A DNA stretch of 64,000 nucleotides from Brevibacillus choshinensis (GCF_001420695.1 NZ_LJJB01000015.1:1-64000); one strand, 5' to 3'; counted from the stretch's first letter, positions 27,731 through 37,623 are shown. Program-made: numbers and translations. The notes: a model not told the origin generated them from the letters alone.

Positions 27731-27762
27731 GGTTTCGCCAAGAAGTAAGCTCTGGCGAAGCC
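27731..27762 (-). other. Hairpin between alr and the antitoxin gene
   Basis: A 10-bp stem with one G-T pair, GGCTTCGCCA / TGGCGAAACC on the minus strand with a 12-nt loop, followed by AAGTTTTCT. It could be a weak alr terminator. The surrounding 300 nt (27590-27886) holds no gene. Confidence 0.4.
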
Positions 27763-27886
27763 TTAGTTGCCCTTGTACTATCAACCTTAGAATTCCCTTA
27801 TACATTCTGATAGTGCAAATAAACCAGCTTTTTGCGCTTACCTAGTATTCGCGCTTCAAAGCGAAACTCCTGCCGATTTTTGTTTG

Positions 27887-29092
27887 CTAGTTATTTACAC
27901 TTTCTTTTGGAGCCTGTTTCATGGTGATGGGGTGAAACACTCCGGTCTCTTTCCCATTCCGATAGTAGACGCGAGGAATGCGGTAATTCAGCATGCAAGG
28001 TACTTCGTAGTTGATGGTGCCGATCAGCGCGGCCACCTCATCCAGCGAAATCTCGTCCTCCCCCTGCTTGCCATACAACACAATCTCGTCGTCGACCTCT
28101 GCCGTACACTGCTCAATCCTCACCATGATCTGATCCATGCAAACCCGGCCAACAATAGACGCACGCGTTCCATTGTACAAAACTTCTCCACGATTGGACA
28201 ACAGGCGAGAATATCCATCTGCATATCCGATGGGAAGTGTTGCGATCTGTTCGCCTGGCTGAGCGGTATACGTCGCACCATAACTGACAGTAAACGATTC
28301 GTTTGTCGCCGTTTTCACGTGGGCGATTTTGGTCTTCAACGAGAGTGCCGGGACAAGTGCAACATCCGCACGGTCTTTCATATAGGGTGAAGGATATAAT
28401 CCGTATAAACCTATGCCTAAACGGATCGTATCATACCCCCATTCAGGAAAAGCAATAGCAGCCGCTGTATTGCAGCAGTGGATCATGGGTAGATTCTTGC
28501 CTGCGGAGCGTAACGATTGCAATAAGCTTTGAAACGTTTCGTGTTGTCGTCGCACATGGGTGGTGTCCGGTTCATCGGCGCATGCAAAGTGGGTAAAAAT
28601 ACCTGTCCAAGCGAGTTTGTGACTTTCCTCGAGCGCGTTTACCACACGCAGCAGTTCTTCGGCTGTACGAACGCCCAAACGGCCCATACCTGTATCTGTC
28701 TTGATATGGATTCCTACAGGTGCAAGTCCTGCCTGGTGTAAAACGAGGTTCGCTTCGGCAACCCAGTCAGCATTGTAAGCAGTAAGCTCGATCTGCAATC
28801 GGCTGGCAGGCTCTACGGCCGTAGCCGGTGTATAGCCAAGCACTAAAATCGGAGCAGTAATCCCTGCTTCTCGCAAAACGATCGCTTCATCCAGCATGGC
28901 AACTGCCAGTGAATTCGCTCCACTCTCCAATGCTTGTCTTCCCACTTCGACAGACCCGTGGCCGTAGCCATCAGCTTTTACCACTGCCATGATGCCAGTT
29001 TCAGCAGGGACATGGTTCCTAAACGTTTTCACGTTGGCCGAAATGGCATCCAGATTTACCTCAACCCAAGTGTCACGACAAAACGGTTTCAT
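27887..29092 (-). CDS. alr: Alanine racemase
   Basis: A 401-residue PLP enzyme that makes D-alanine for peptidoglycan. The PLP-lysine motif VVKADGYGHG is at about residues 37-46, the TDTGMGRLG substrate region near 131, and the catalytic-Tyr region TVSYGATYTA near 268, with VCMDQIMV near 318. AAGAGGAG precedes the ATG. Position before ndoAI-ndoA is as in B. subtilis. Confidence 0.97.
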   Translation of the reverse strand: MKPFCRDTWVEVNLDAISANVKTFRNHVPAETGIMAVVKADGYGHGSVEVGRQALESGANSLAVAMLDEAIVLREAGITAPILVLGYTPATAVEPASRLQIELTAYNADWVAEANLVLHQAGLAPVGIHIKTDTGMGRLGVRTAEELLRVVNALEESHKLAWTGIFTHFACADEPDTTHVRRQHETFQSLLQSLRSAGKNLPMIHCCNTAAAIAFPEWGYDTIRLGIGLYGLYPSPYMKDRADVALVPALSLKTKIAHVKTATNESFTVSYGATYTAQPGEQIATLPIGYADGYSRLLSNRGEVLYNGTRASIVGRVCMDQIMVRIEQCTAEVDDEIVLYGKQGEDEISLDEVAALIGTINYEVPCMLNYRIPRVYYRNGKETGVFHPITMKQAPKESVNN

Positions 29093-29094
29093 TC

Positions 29095-29535
29095 TTATCT
29101 CCTCTTGTTCGCTTTGTTATAGTAAAACAAACGCTCGTTCAAGTGTTTGAGAAATTCACGGGAAACCATCAGCGACTCCCGCTTTCCTCCCACTCTGTAG
29201 ATATGACGGCCTTCATAAATCTGTTCAACTTCGGAGAGTGGATAGCTGGTTTCCTTGCCTGACATGGTGATGATCAGGTGAGTTTTCGTCAGCTTGTACA
29301 CAGGACGAAGCATGGATTTGTAAAGGAAGGGGGCCAGACCTACGACCCCAATCGCAATCGCAAAGGCGAGTACTTTGAATGCCGTGTTGTTACTGGGAAG
29401 AATTTGAGCGAGGATCAGCATCCCCAGGACAAATGCAACTGTCTCCATCACGCGCATTCGTACGCTTTTGCGCAGGAGCATGTCCTTGTACGAGGATTCT
29501 TCCTGGTACAAGACATCCGTAGACGGTTTTTTCAT
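29095..29535 (-). CDS. Small membrane protein with two spans
   Basis: A 146-residue protein. Two hydrophobic helices (about 30-50 and 55-75) are followed by a cytoplasmic region with a PH-like look (YKLTKTHLIITMSGKETSYPL, QIYEGRHIYRV). I do not recognise a named family. Its stop lies 2 nt before the alr ATG, inside the alr ribosome-binding region, so the two are probably cotranscribed. The second ATG is chosen for spacing to GAGGTGG. Confidence 0.65.
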   Translation of the reverse strand: MKKPSTDVLYQEESSYKDMLLRKSVRMRVMETVAFVLGMLILAQILPSNNTAFKVLAFAIAIGVVGLAPFLYKSMLRPVYKLTKTHLIITMSGKETSYPLSEVEQIYEGRHIYRVGGKRESLMVSREFLKHLNERLFYYNKANKRR

Positions 29536-29599
29536 GAAATGCATGCCACCTCATTACGATAGAAGTTACTCTGAATGTATCGCGTTTGCCTGCTGTGTG

Positions 29600-31378
29600 T
29601 CAATTCAGGGAATGACGATTGCTGCCACTGTCTTCCACATTTATATGAATGAACTGGTTTACATCGAACAGCCCCTGGTCCGTCAATTTGAGCGACGGAA
29701 TAACAGGTAAGGCTAAAAAGGAAAGTGTAAGGAATAGCTGGAAGGAAGTCGGAGCGCCTAATTCACGCAAAGCATGCTCAAGCTCGTCCAGCCCACGGCA
29801 TACATCCTCCGCTCTTTGATTGGAGATCAGCCCCGCAATCGGCAAGCGGAGTGATGCCAATACCTTCCCTTTATCTACCACGACCAAACCACCCTGCATC
29901 TCCTTGATGGCTTCCACTGCGAACAGCATGTCCGCGTCGTTCGTTCCTGCGACGATGAGATTGTGCGAGTCATGGGCAACGGTCGACGCAATCGCCCCTC
30001 TTTGCAATCCCAATCCTTTGAGGATTCCAAGGCCCACATTTCCTGTCAGGTGATGACGTTCAATCACTGCCATTTTCAGCAGATCCTGTTCAACAGAAGG
30101 CACAAAGATGCCCTGCTCTGTCGGTACATCTACGACGAGATGTTCGGTGACGATCTTGTTTGGGATGATCCCGATGACGTGTGCCTTCCCGCTCGAAACC
30201 GGAATCGCTAATTGCTCGGTGACCAGTGGCTTGATTTGCACGCTATCGGTCAACGCCTCCCCCATTTTTTCTACTTTTGCGGATCGATGCGGGAAAATCC
30301 CTTCCACCACGGTGCCTTGTTCTGCTACCAGCTTGCCGTTTTTGTATACCTGATGAATAACGACTTCCTCGAGGTTGTCCAACAGAAGGAAATCAGCCGT
30401 ATATCTTGGAGCAATCGCCCCTTTGTCTTGCAGCTGGAAGCATTCTGCCGCGTTGAGCGATGCCATCTGGATAGCCGTTATTGCCGGAATGCCACGCTCT
30501 ATGACCATACGGACGTGGTGATCGATACTTCCTTCACGAATTAGCTCATCCAAATGCTTGTCGTCCGTCACGAACAGACATCTGCGCGCGTTGCGTTCGT
30601 TCACGACGGGAAGCAGTGCCTCCAGATCCTTGGCTGCCGTTCCCTGACGAATCATCAGATACATGCCCCGCTGCAGTCGTTCCTTGGCCTCCTGCACATT
30701 CACGCACTCATGATCTGTCTTGATCTGTGCGGTGCGGTACACATTGATGGCTTGAGTATCGAGTCCTGCTGCGTGCCCATCGATCTGTTTGCTTTGTGCA
30801 AGCGTCGCAGTCAGCTTGTCCAGCATGCCTTCTGTGGCATTCATGACGGCCGGATAATCCATGACCTCAGCCAAGCCCAGTACTCGCGGATGGGAGAGGA
30901 ATGGATCGAGATCTTCCTGCTCCAAAACAGCACCTGAGTGCTCAAAGGAGGTCGCCGGGACGCAGGAGGGCAACATCACTTTTACATCAAAGGGAAGACC
31001 CTCCGATTCTGCCAGCATAAACTCGATGCCGCGTACACCTGCGACATTGGCGATTTCGTGCGGATCCGTAATGACGGTCGTGACTCCGTGCGGTAAAAGA
31101 ACACGTGCAAACTCGGAAGGAACGACCATCGAGGACTCGATATGCACATGTCCGTCAATAAAAGCGGGGGAGATGTATTTTCCTTCCGCATCGATCACGG
31201 TATGCCCCTCATATTGCCCGATGCCGACAAATACTCCATCTGCAATCGCCACATCGCCTTGCAAGAGCTCCCCATTGAAAACATCGATGATGGTTCCGTT
31301 CTTGATGACGGTATCGGCTTTTTCCCTGCCAGCCGCTACAGCAATTTGTTTTCGCAAGACTTCTTTGGAGACGGTCAC
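29600..31378 (-). CDS. ade: Adenine deaminase
   Basis: A 592-residue metal-dependent amidohydrolase that converts adenine to hypoxanthine. Conserved text: FIDGHVHIESSMVVPSEFAR (first metal His pair), DPHEIANVAG, the middle-domain IDGHAAGL, and VTDDKHLDELI, then a C-terminal beta domain with STVAHDSHNLIVAGTND. GTG start with AAGAGGTG 8 nt upstream. It is monocistronic as far as visible. No purine riboswitch is apparent in the 120 nt before it. It is the first gene of the block inserted relative to the B. subtilis alr-ydcC order. Confidence 0.96.
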   Translation of the reverse strand: MTVSKEVLRKQIAVAAGREKADTVIKNGTIIDVFNGELLQGDVAIADGVFVGIGQYEGHTVIDAEGKYISPAFIDGHVHIESSMVVPSEFARVLLPHGVTTVITDPHEIANVAGVRGIEFMLAESEGLPFDVKVMLPSCVPATSFEHSGAVLEQEDLDPFLSHPRVLGLAEVMDYPAVMNATEGMLDKLTATLAQSKQIDGHAAGLDTQAINVYRTAQIKTDHECVNVQEAKERLQRGMYLMIRQGTAAKDLEALLPVVNERNARRCLFVTDDKHLDELIREGSIDHHVRMVIERGIPAITAIQMASLNAAECFQLQDKGAIAPRYTADFLLLDNLEEVVIHQVYKNGKLVAEQGTVVEGIFPHRSAKVEKMGEALTDSVQIKPLVTEQLAIPVSSGKAHVIGIIPNKIVTEHLVVDVPTEQGIFVPSVEQDLLKMAVIERHHLTGNVGLGILKGLGLQRGAIASTVAHDSHNLIVAGTNDADMLFAVEAIKEMQGGLVVVDKGKVLASLRLPIAGLISNQRAEDVCRGLDELEHALRELGAPTSFQLFLTLSFLALPVIPSLKLTDQGLFDVNQFIHINVEDSGSNRHSLN

Positions 31379-31500
31379 AGATGCTACACCTCTTCCTCGC
31401 TAAATATTTTTTAATGAATTCCATTTTACATTTCATCGCCCCATGAAGGAAGACGTGCAGCATCTTTTCAACATCTTGCGACCAAACGGATCATTCCTTT

Positions 31501-32295
31501 TCATTTTTCCCGAGATGGCCCGCCTGGTAGTAAGGTTTGGTCATAGTCAGCCAGATATGGTATAGATGCACGAGTCACTCCAATGAGTGAAGGATCGATC
31601 TCATGTAATAGGATACACGTCTCCTCTCGCGGTGCTTCACACAGCACGTGACCATCAGGTGCGACCAGCTTGCTCTTCCCGCAGCTCCCTTCCCCCACTG
31701 TATTTACACCCAGGAGGAACACGGTATTGTCCAAAGCACGAGCAGGCAGCTGTATATCCCATCTGGATTCGGCAGGAAAGCTCCACACGGAGGGAACGAT
31801 AAGGAGCTCAGCTCCTTGAAGGGCAAGCAAACGGGCAGGCTCGGGAAATTCAATATCGTAACAGATGAGAACACCGATATTCCCTACAGATGTGTGTATC
31901 GTACGATAGACTCTTTCCCCATCGGTAAAGCTAGCCTTTTCCTTCCCCCAGACAAACGACTTTCGGTACGTAGCCAAAAGCTCACCCGTATTCTCAATAA
32001 CGGCTAGCGAAATGTAGAGACGATCCTCTTCCTTCTCAGCAAACGGCAGCACAATGACCGTCCTCCACTTTTTCGCCAACTCCCGAAAGAGGCTAACAGT
32101 CTTCCCGGCAGGTGTCTCTGCGAGTTCTAGAAATTGTTCTTTCGTCAGATGGTAACCAGTCTTCCATAATTCAGGAAAAACAATCAAATGGGCTCCATCC
32201 CGCGCGGCCTGCTCTCCCATTTGAATTGCTTGCTGTTGATTTGCCTCTACCTTTCCAGAGTCAGGTTTCATCTGAATCGCTGCAACTTTATGCAA
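31501..32295 (-). CDS. Carbon-nitrogen hydrolase (nitrilase superfamily)
   Basis: A 264-residue amidase-like enzyme. The catalytic triad regions are visible: FPELW (Glu), YRKSFVW (Lys) and VLICYDIEFPE (Cys). The substrate is unknown; omega-amidase/YhcX-like relatives hydrolyse small amides. Start is inferred as TTG because GAGGTGG lies 6 nt before it and the protein then begins MHKVAAIQMKP, as usual for the family. It lies downstream of the amide operon on the same strand but after a strong terminator. Confidence 0.88.
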   Translation of the reverse strand: MHKVAAIQMKPDSGKVEANQQQAIQMGEQAARDGAHLIVFPELWKTGYHLTKEQFLELAETPAGKTVSLFRELAKKWRTVIVLPFAEKEEDRLYISLAVIENTGELLATYRKSFVWGKEKASFTDGERVYRTIHTSVGNIGVLICYDIEFPEPARLLALQGAELLIVPSVWSFPAESRWDIQLPARALDNTVFLLGVNTVGEGSCGKSKLVAPDGHVLCEAPREETCILLHEIDPSLIGVTRASIPYLADYDQTLLPGGPSREK

Positions 32296-32373
32296 TGCTT
32301 TCCACCTCGCATCTCGGCAGGGAGTACACTCTCCCACAATTTGTTGTTTTCGGATGATCACTTTATGCAAATG

Positions 32374-32403
32374 AAAAAAAAGAGACCGGATGATTTTCCG
32401 GTC
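32374..32403 (-). terminator. Terminator of the amide-transport operon
   Basis: On the minus strand GACCGG-AAAATCAT-CCGGTC, then TCTC and eight T, about 30 nt after the aminotransferase stop. Confidence 0.92.
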
Positions 32404-32430
32404 ATATCAGTCAAACGCTTACTATCATTC

Positions 32431-33294
32431 CTAGGATCGACCTAAGCTGGCGAGGTCCACTTCCATTTGAAACCACGCCATAAGTTTCAGGAAGTATGCC
32501 CCTGGCTTTCCTGATCCCACCACCCAGTCATTCACCTTTACGACGGGAACAACCTCCTGCGTCGTGCTCGTTATCATCACCTCGTCAGCTACCTCGATAT
32601 CCTCCATCGTTAGCCGTGTTTCCAGCACCGGGATATCATGTCCCTTAAGGATCTGAATGATTTTTTGGCGAGTAATGCCGTTTAATATCGATTGATCCGT
32701 AATTGGGGTCTTAAAGACACCATCCTTCACGATAAAAAGATTCGTGGAGGTGCCTTCTTTTACTTCGTTGTCACGGATAAAGATGGCTTCGTGTCCACCC
32801 TTTTGGCGGGCTTTTTCTTTTGCCAAAATATTCGGCAACAGGCAGATAGACTTGATATAGCAATTATTCCAGCGTTCATCAGGAAACGTGAACACCCTCA
32901 CGCCTTCTGTACGCTCCTTCTCCAAAACGGGTACTCCCTCTTTCCAGATGATGTACAAGTTGGATGGTACCCCCTCTGGAAACAAATGATTTCGCGGTGC
33001 CGTACCGCGTGTGACCTGAATGTAGACGGTCCCCTCGCCAATGCCTGTTTTCTCAATACCCGCTAACACTACTGCAGCAATTTCTTCTACCGTTTTCGGG
33101 AGGACAAGCATCACGCTTTGGGCGGATTGCTCAAGTCTGACCAAGTGCTCTTTGAGGGTAAAGGGAACTCCTCGATACAGACGAATCATTTCGTACACAC
33201 CGTCACCGAACTGCAAACCTCTTTCCTCAACTGGCAACACGGGTTCGTCCAGGCGGACATAACGCTCGTTAAAATAGGCAAGATTTTTGCTCAA
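32431..33294 (-). CDS. Class IV PLP aminotransferase (D-amino-acid transaminase-like)
   Basis: A 287-residue fold-type IV aminotransferase. Conserved text includes ERGLQFGDGVYEMIRLYRG near residue 24, the PLP-lysine region CYIKSICLLPNILAKEKA (Lys near 146), EGTSTNLFIVKDG and GITRQKII. It resembles D-alanine aminotransferase, but branched-chain or 4-amino-4-deoxychorismate-lyase relatives cannot be excluded. TTG start inferred from AAGGAGA 8 nt upstream. It is the last gene of the ABC transporter-amidase operon, 13 nt after the amidase. Confidence 0.85.
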   Translation of the reverse strand: MSKNLAYFNERYVRLDEPVLPVEERGLQFGDGVYEMIRLYRGVPFTLKEHLVRLEQSAQSVMLVLPKTVEEIAAVVLAGIEKTGIGEGTVYIQVTRGTAPRNHLFPEGVPSNLYIIWKEGVPVLEKERTEGVRVFTFPDERWNNCYIKSICLLPNILAKEKARQKGGHEAIFIRDNEVKEGTSTNLFIVKDGVFKTPITDQSILNGITRQKIIQILKGHDIPVLETRLTMEDIEVADEVMITSTTQEVVPVVKVNDWVVGSGKPGAYFLKLMAWFQMEVDLASLGRS

Positions 33295-33307
33295 GAAGAA
33301 TCTCTCC

Positions 33308-34210
33308 TTATTTCCCGCTTTTCTCAAATGCTATGTCAAATGCCGTTTTTGGGAGCACGTATTTCGCCGTTTTCAAGGGGTTTACCATTTGCGACACTCG
33401 TAAATCGCCACTGATCCCCATCAGGCACACAATCTCGTTCGTCTCGTAGCCAAGAAGACGCTCACGTAAAAATTCAAACATGTACTCTGACGCCGACTGG
33501 CATGCCTCGTCCATCGTTGTAGAGGAGGCAACCACGTAGAAATGTTCGGAGTCCTCTACAACCGGTGTGGGAAACTGTTTTCCTTTCAGTACCTCTACCT
33601 TTACTCGGACACGACCGCCGATCTCTACTCCGCAAATCGGCACCTCTCCATCGCCCATCAGTGCATGTAGATCCCCGATCGCCAAATTGGCTCCGTCAAC
33701 AGAAACCGGCAGGTAGACAATCGCGCCTGCTGTTATTTCCTTCGTATCCATATTGCCGCCGTGCGTGCCTGGGGAGTACGTAGAAATATCACTGCTCTCT
33801 GGTGAAACGCCAATCACGCCAATCATCGGTTTCACTGGAAGAGCAAGCTGTTCGTGAAAATGAACCATCCCATCCACAATGCGAAATTTTTTCACTTCAG
33901 CTTCTGTCACATACTTATGCAACACTCCGGCACCAGGCCTCAGATACATCGTTCCTACCTCATCCAGATCGATGGAAATCACTGTGATCTTTAGCGTATC
34001 TCCCGGCTTTGCATCGTTAATGGCAACAGGGCCTGTCGCCGGATTCATCCCCTGCAAGGCAAACAACTGGTTTTTGGAGGGGGCTGTTAATTGCTCGCGA
34101 TAGCAATCAAAGGTCTCGAATACGATCTCAGACCCAGAGTCGACAGTCTTGACAGGTTGGAGGTCGGGTGAAAAGGAATAAATATGATTGGTTTTGGCAA
34201 CAAACTTCAT
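33308..34210 (-). CDS. Acetamidase/formamidase family protein
   Basis: A 300-residue FmdA/AmdA-family amidase that would release ammonia from small amides. Family text: GPVAINDAKPGDTLKITVI, STYSPGTHGGNMDTKEI, and LHALMGDGEVPICGVEIGGRV with the conserved acidic residues. It lies 1 nt after the livM-type gene (TGACATG) with its own AAGGAGG, so it is tightly tied to the transporter. This suggests the transporter brings in an amide that this enzyme hydrolyses (inference). Confidence 0.9.
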   Translation of the reverse strand: MKFVAKTNHIYSFSPDLQPVKTVDSGSEIVFETFDCYREQLTAPSKNQLFALQGMNPATGPVAINDAKPGDTLKITVISIDLDEVGTMYLRPGAGVLHKYVTEAEVKKFRIVDGMVHFHEQLALPVKPMIGVIGVSPESSDISTYSPGTHGGNMDTKEITAGAIVYLPVSVDGANLAIGDLHALMGDGEVPICGVEIGGRVRVKVEVLKGKQFPTPVVEDSEHFYVVASSTTMDEACQSASEYMFEFLRERLLGYETNEIVCLMGISGDLRVSQMVNPLKTAKYVLPKTAFDIAFEKSGK

Positions 34211-34211
34211 G

Positions 34212-35171
34212 TCAAACCTCCTTCTTTATCTGCTGCACGGACGTTTCCTTGCGCTTCCTAGTTCCGAATGATGCCAATACCCCTGCTATCCCCATTGGAG
34301 AGAAACGCATGACAAGGACGAGAATCAGGCCAAATACCATCAGGTGATAATTGCCAAACTCTTTCACATATTCGGAGATAAGACTCAGGGAAACTCCGCC
34401 CAATAACGGGCCGATGAATGTACCCAAACCACCAATGACAGACATGGAAATAACAATGCCCATCTCTGTAATCGTCGCCATTTCTGGACTGACCAGCAAT
34501 GTATAGTGGGCCAAAAATGCGCCGGCCAATCCTGCGATGGCAGACGATATGGCAAAGACGATTACTTTGTGACGAACTACCTTGGTACCCATTGCTGCTG
34601 CAGCCGTCTCATCTTCGCGGATGGCACGGATGGTCAATCCAAAGTCAGATTTGACCAGCTTTTGAATGCCAATTAACACAATCATAACGACAAGAGCGAT
34701 CGCCGTGTAGTAGTAAGTCACTTTGCTGCCTGACTCACCAAACAACCCAGGTACGCTCAACCCGACTTGCCCATTGGTAATTTCATACTCCAAACTAATG
34801 ACGATCCGGTAGATCTCCGAGAACGCGATCGTTGTTAACGCGAGGTAGCTCCCGCTCATGCGAAGCGTCAAAATACCAATCAGCATTCCAACAAGACCAG
34901 TGACAAGGGACCCGCACAGCATGGAAATAACCGGGTGAATTCCCAGCTTCAGCGACAATAATCCGGATGTGTACGCCCCTAACGAAGCCAACGCCATGTG
35001 GGCAAAGGATACCTGTCCCGAATAGCCGGCAAGCAGATTCCAGCTAGAGGATAATATGACGTAGAAGCAAGCCAGAATGACAATATGCAGGGTATATTCG
35101 TTAGCGAACAAAGGCAGCACCAAAGCCACCAGCAGTAAGCCCAACACCATTTTCTTCTCTAATTGTTCCAT
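34212..35171 (-). CDS. livM: Branched-chain amino acid-type ABC permease LivM
   Basis: A 319-residue permease with about ten spans (GLLLVALVLPLFANEYTLHI start; AGYSGQVSFAHMALASLGAYT, the LivM signature; GGLGTFIGPLLGG). ATG with GGAGG 6 nt upstream overlaps the end of the livH gene by 13 nt. Substrate is probably not a plain branched-chain amino acid, given the amidase next door; urea or short-chain-amide systems use the same family (inference). Confidence 0.93.
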   Translation of the reverse strand: MEQLEKKMVLGLLLVALVLPLFANEYTLHIVILACFYVILSSSWNLLAGYSGQVSFAHMALASLGAYTSGLLSLKLGIHPVISMLCGSLVTGLVGMLIGILTLRMSGSYLALTTIAFSEIYRIVISLEYEITNGQVGLSVPGLFGESGSKVTYYYTAIALVVMIVLIGIQKLVKSDFGLTIRAIREDETAAAAMGTKVVRHKVIVFAISSAIAGLAGAFLAHYTLLVSPEMATITEMGIVISMSVIGGLGTFIGPLLGGVSLSLISEYVKEFGNYHLMVFGLILVLVMRFSPMGIAGVLASFGTRKRKETSVQQIKKEV

Positions 35172-36049
35172 TGCGCCCCTCCAAACAGCCCTTTCGGTTT
35201 AAAGAGCAAAATGAGGATCAAAATCAGGAAGCTGTAAACATCCCGATAGGCAGGGGACAACAGAAAGACGCCCATGCTCTCGACAATACCGACCAACAAT
35301 GAACCGTAAATGGCCCCTTTTATCGATCCCATCGATCCTAAGACAATGATGACGAATGACTTGATAGCGGGCACAGTCCCCATGATGGGATATACGAGAA
35401 AGACCGGACCCAGCAACGCCCCCGCCGCACCGGCCATACATGCTCCCAGTCCAAAAGCGATACTGCCTAGCCGCTTCGCATTAATCCCCATAATGGCGCT
35501 GGCATCCCGATCCTGGGAGATCGCCCTCAGTGCCGTTCCCAGCCACGTTTTATTGATGATAAACAGCGTGCAAAGCAGGACCCCAATCGCTATGACGGCA
35601 GCTAGTACCTTTCCAGAGCTCAGCGTAATCACGCCTAAGTTGATAACGCCACTTGTGAGAGCAGGAGCGCTTTTTTGAAACGGGCCAAATACGGCCAAGG
35701 CCATATTAATTAAAAAGAGCGAGAGACCAAAGGTAATAAGCAACGCATATTCATCTTTCCGCTCTACCTTGTTTTCAAAGAGAGGCGTCAGCAATGCCTT
35801 TTCTATCAACATCCCGATGATAAACGTAGCAAGAATAGCCACGAATATTCCTAAAATGGGATGCAGTCCCATAGTCTGACTCACAAAGTAAGAAACGTAC
35901 GCTCCCAGCATGTAGAACTCGCCATGCGAGAAGTTAACAATTTTCAAAACGCCAAAAATGATCGTCAGTCCAAGAGCCATTAAGCCATAGATGGAGCCAA
36001 TGATCAGCCCGTTTACTAGTTGCGCAAGCATCGGTGAGAGTTCGTTCAT
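35159..36049 (-). CDS. livH: Branched-chain amino acid-type ABC permease LivH
   Basis: A 296-residue permease, about eight spans, with GLIIGSIYGLMALGLTIIFGV and NFSHGEFYMLGAYVSYF near the N-terminus and LGSMGSIKGAIYGSLLVG near the C-terminus, the LivH signatures. ATG with AAGGAGA 6 nt upstream. It partners LivM. Confidence 0.93.
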   Translation of the reverse strand: MNELSPMLAQLVNGLIIGSIYGLMALGLTIIFGVLKIVNFSHGEFYMLGAYVSYFVSQTMGLHPILGIFVAILATFIIGMLIEKALLTPLFENKVERKDEYALLITFGLSLFLINMALAVFGPFQKSAPALTSGVINLGVITLSSGKVLAAVIAIGVLLCTLFIINKTWLGTALRAISQDRDASAIMGINAKRLGSIAFGLGACMAGAAGALLGPVFLVYPIMGTVPAIKSFVIIVLGSMGSIKGAIYGSLLVGIVESMGVFLLSPAYRDVYSFLILILILLFKPKGLFGGAQWNN

Positions 36050-36065
36050 AGTAAGTCTCCTTCCG

Positions 36066-36776
36066 TCAGAACTTGAGCCATGATTCAACCACCTGTTTTA
36101 AATTCTTCTCGATGTCCTCTGCCGCACTCTCCGAAGAGACCTGACCACGTTCCAAAACATACACGTAATCGGAGTAAGCGATGGACTCCCGAATGTTTTG
36201 ATCCACCATCAATAGAGTGATGCCCTCGTCTTTGAGCTCATGGAGAACACGGTATACTTCTTTAGCTATTTTGGGTGACAGCCCGGCTGACGGTTCATCG
36301 ACCAGAATGAGTTTTGGACCTGGCATCAGCGTTCGGGCGATTTCCAGCATCCGTTTCTGCCCGCCACTCATTAAGCCAGCCGACTCCCTTCGTTTCTGCT
36401 TGAGGATCGGGAACTTTTCATACATATATTCGATACGCTGGGCCACTCTCGCTGACTCCTTCTTAAATGACCAAGCACCCAGCTTTAGATTTTCTTCAAT
36501 CGTCAAGTCCGGCAATACACTGACCCGCTGCAATAGAAAGCCGATCCCCAGGCTGGCCAACTGATGGGAAGGATGGCCACTGATCTCTTCCCCCTGAAAG
36601 CGAATCGAACCTCTACTCGGTGTAACGAATCCAAAGATAGTTTTCAACAGCGTCGATTTCCCGGCACCGTTTGGTCCGATCAAGAGAGTCAGCTTGTTCT
36701 CTTTCGCCGTTAACGACAGATCATTTAAAATTTGGATTTTACCGTACCCTGCTTCAACATTGGACACTTCCAGCAT
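36066..36776 (-). CDS. livF: ABC transporter ATPase LivF
   Basis: A 236-residue ATPase. Walker A GPNGAGKST (about 33-41), signature LMSGGQKRMLEIARTLM and Walker B LILVDEPSAGLSP. AAGGAGGAG precedes the ATG. It lies between the livG and livH genes. Confidence 0.94.
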   Translation of the reverse strand: MLEVSNVEAGYGKIQILNDLSLTAKENKLTLLIGPNGAGKSTLLKTIFGFVTPSRGSIRFQGEEISGHPSHQLASLGIGFLLQRVSVLPDLTIEENLKLGAWSFKKESARVAQRIEYMYEKFPILKQKRRESAGLMSGGQKRMLEIARTLMPGPKLILVDEPSAGLSPKIAKEVYRVLHELKDEGITLLMVDQNIRESIAYSDYVYVLERGQVSSESAAEDIEKNLKQVVESWLKF

Positions 36777-36787
36777 GAGACTCCTCC

Positions 36788-37489
36788 TTAGCCCAGATAG
36801 GCCTCGACCACTTGCGGATTGGAATGGACCACCTTTGGGTCGCCATCTGCGATTACCTCGCCCGCTGCTACCGCAATCAATCGCGTGCTTACCTCCATGA
36901 TGGCCGGAATATTGTGCTCAATCATCACAAAGGACTTGCCACGCGCATGAAGCTTCAGCAACGTATCGAGAAAGTTTTGGATCATATTCGGGTGAAACCC
37001 CGCAGTCGGTTCGTCGAGGAAAATCAACTCCGAATTCAGCATCACCGTCCGGATAAACTCCAGCAATCTCTGCTGCCCGACAGATAGATTTTGCGCCTGC
37101 TCGTCTATGTGATTATGCAGCCTCACCAGCTCCAACAATTCCTTTGCTTCCTCTTCTGCCTCCTTTTTGTTTTTCTTCAGCTGAATGGCCGGAATCATCA
37201 GGTTTTCCCAAACGGTGAGGTGTTTGAACAGACGCAGATTTTGGAAGGTACGGCCGATACCCATTCGTGCTTTTTCTTCCAAGGGCGCCTTGGTAATTTC
37301 CTTGTTCCGATACTCGATTGTCCCTTCATCCGGCTGATACACTCCGGTGATCGTATGCAGCAATGTAGATTTACCTGATCCATTGGGGCCGATGATACCG
37401 ACGATTTCTCCTTTGTTGATCTGCAAGTTCACTTGGTTGACTGCAATGGTGCCACCAAAGCGTTTCGTCAAGTTGGTTACCTTTAGCAC
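36788..37489 (-). CDS. livG: ABC transporter ATPase LivG
   Basis: A 233-residue ATPase. Walker A GPNGSGKST, LivG-type GIGRTFQNLRLF, signature LSVGQQRLLEFIRTVM and Walker B LIFLDEPTAGFHP. GTG start with GGAGGGAAG 7 nt upstream. It is separated from the binding-protein gene by 134 nt that contain a long hairpin. Confidence 0.94.
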   Translation of the reverse strand: MLKVTNLTKRFGGTIAVNQVNLQINKGEIVGIIGPNGSGKSTLLHTITGVYQPDEGTIEYRNKEITKAPLEEKARMGIGRTFQNLRLFKHLTVWENLMIPAIQLKKNKKEAEEEAKELLELVRLHNHIDEQAQNLSVGQQRLLEFIRTVMLNSELIFLDEPTAGFHPNMIQNFLDTLLKLHARGKSFVMIEHNIPAIMEVSTRLIAVAAGEVIADGDPKVVHSNPQVVEAYLG

Positions 37490-37559
37490 GTGTACACTTC
37501 CCTCCTTTGTAAAGATGATCCATCAATCCGCGAGCAAAGCTACCTGTAAGACAAATAGA

Positions 37560-37611
37560 GAGGTGAGGTCCCTGATCTGGATGCGCTGTCATTTGCAGGA
37601 GCTTTCACCTC
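37560..37611 (-). other. Stem-loop between the binding-protein and ATPase genes
   Basis: GAGGTGA (37560-37566) pairs with TCACCTC (37605-37611), with weaker inner pairing between CCCTG and CAGGA. No T-run follows, so it is not a typical terminator. Such loops often stabilise the 5' binding-protein mRNA relative to the permease part (inference). Confidence 0.45.
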
Positions 37612-37623
37612 CCATCATCCTGT

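Noticed and set aside
27590-27886. An attachment site or small RNA between alr and the antitoxin gene
   Set aside because: Only one imperfect hairpin is seen, with no direct repeats, integrase or promoter; better treated as a possible weak terminator.
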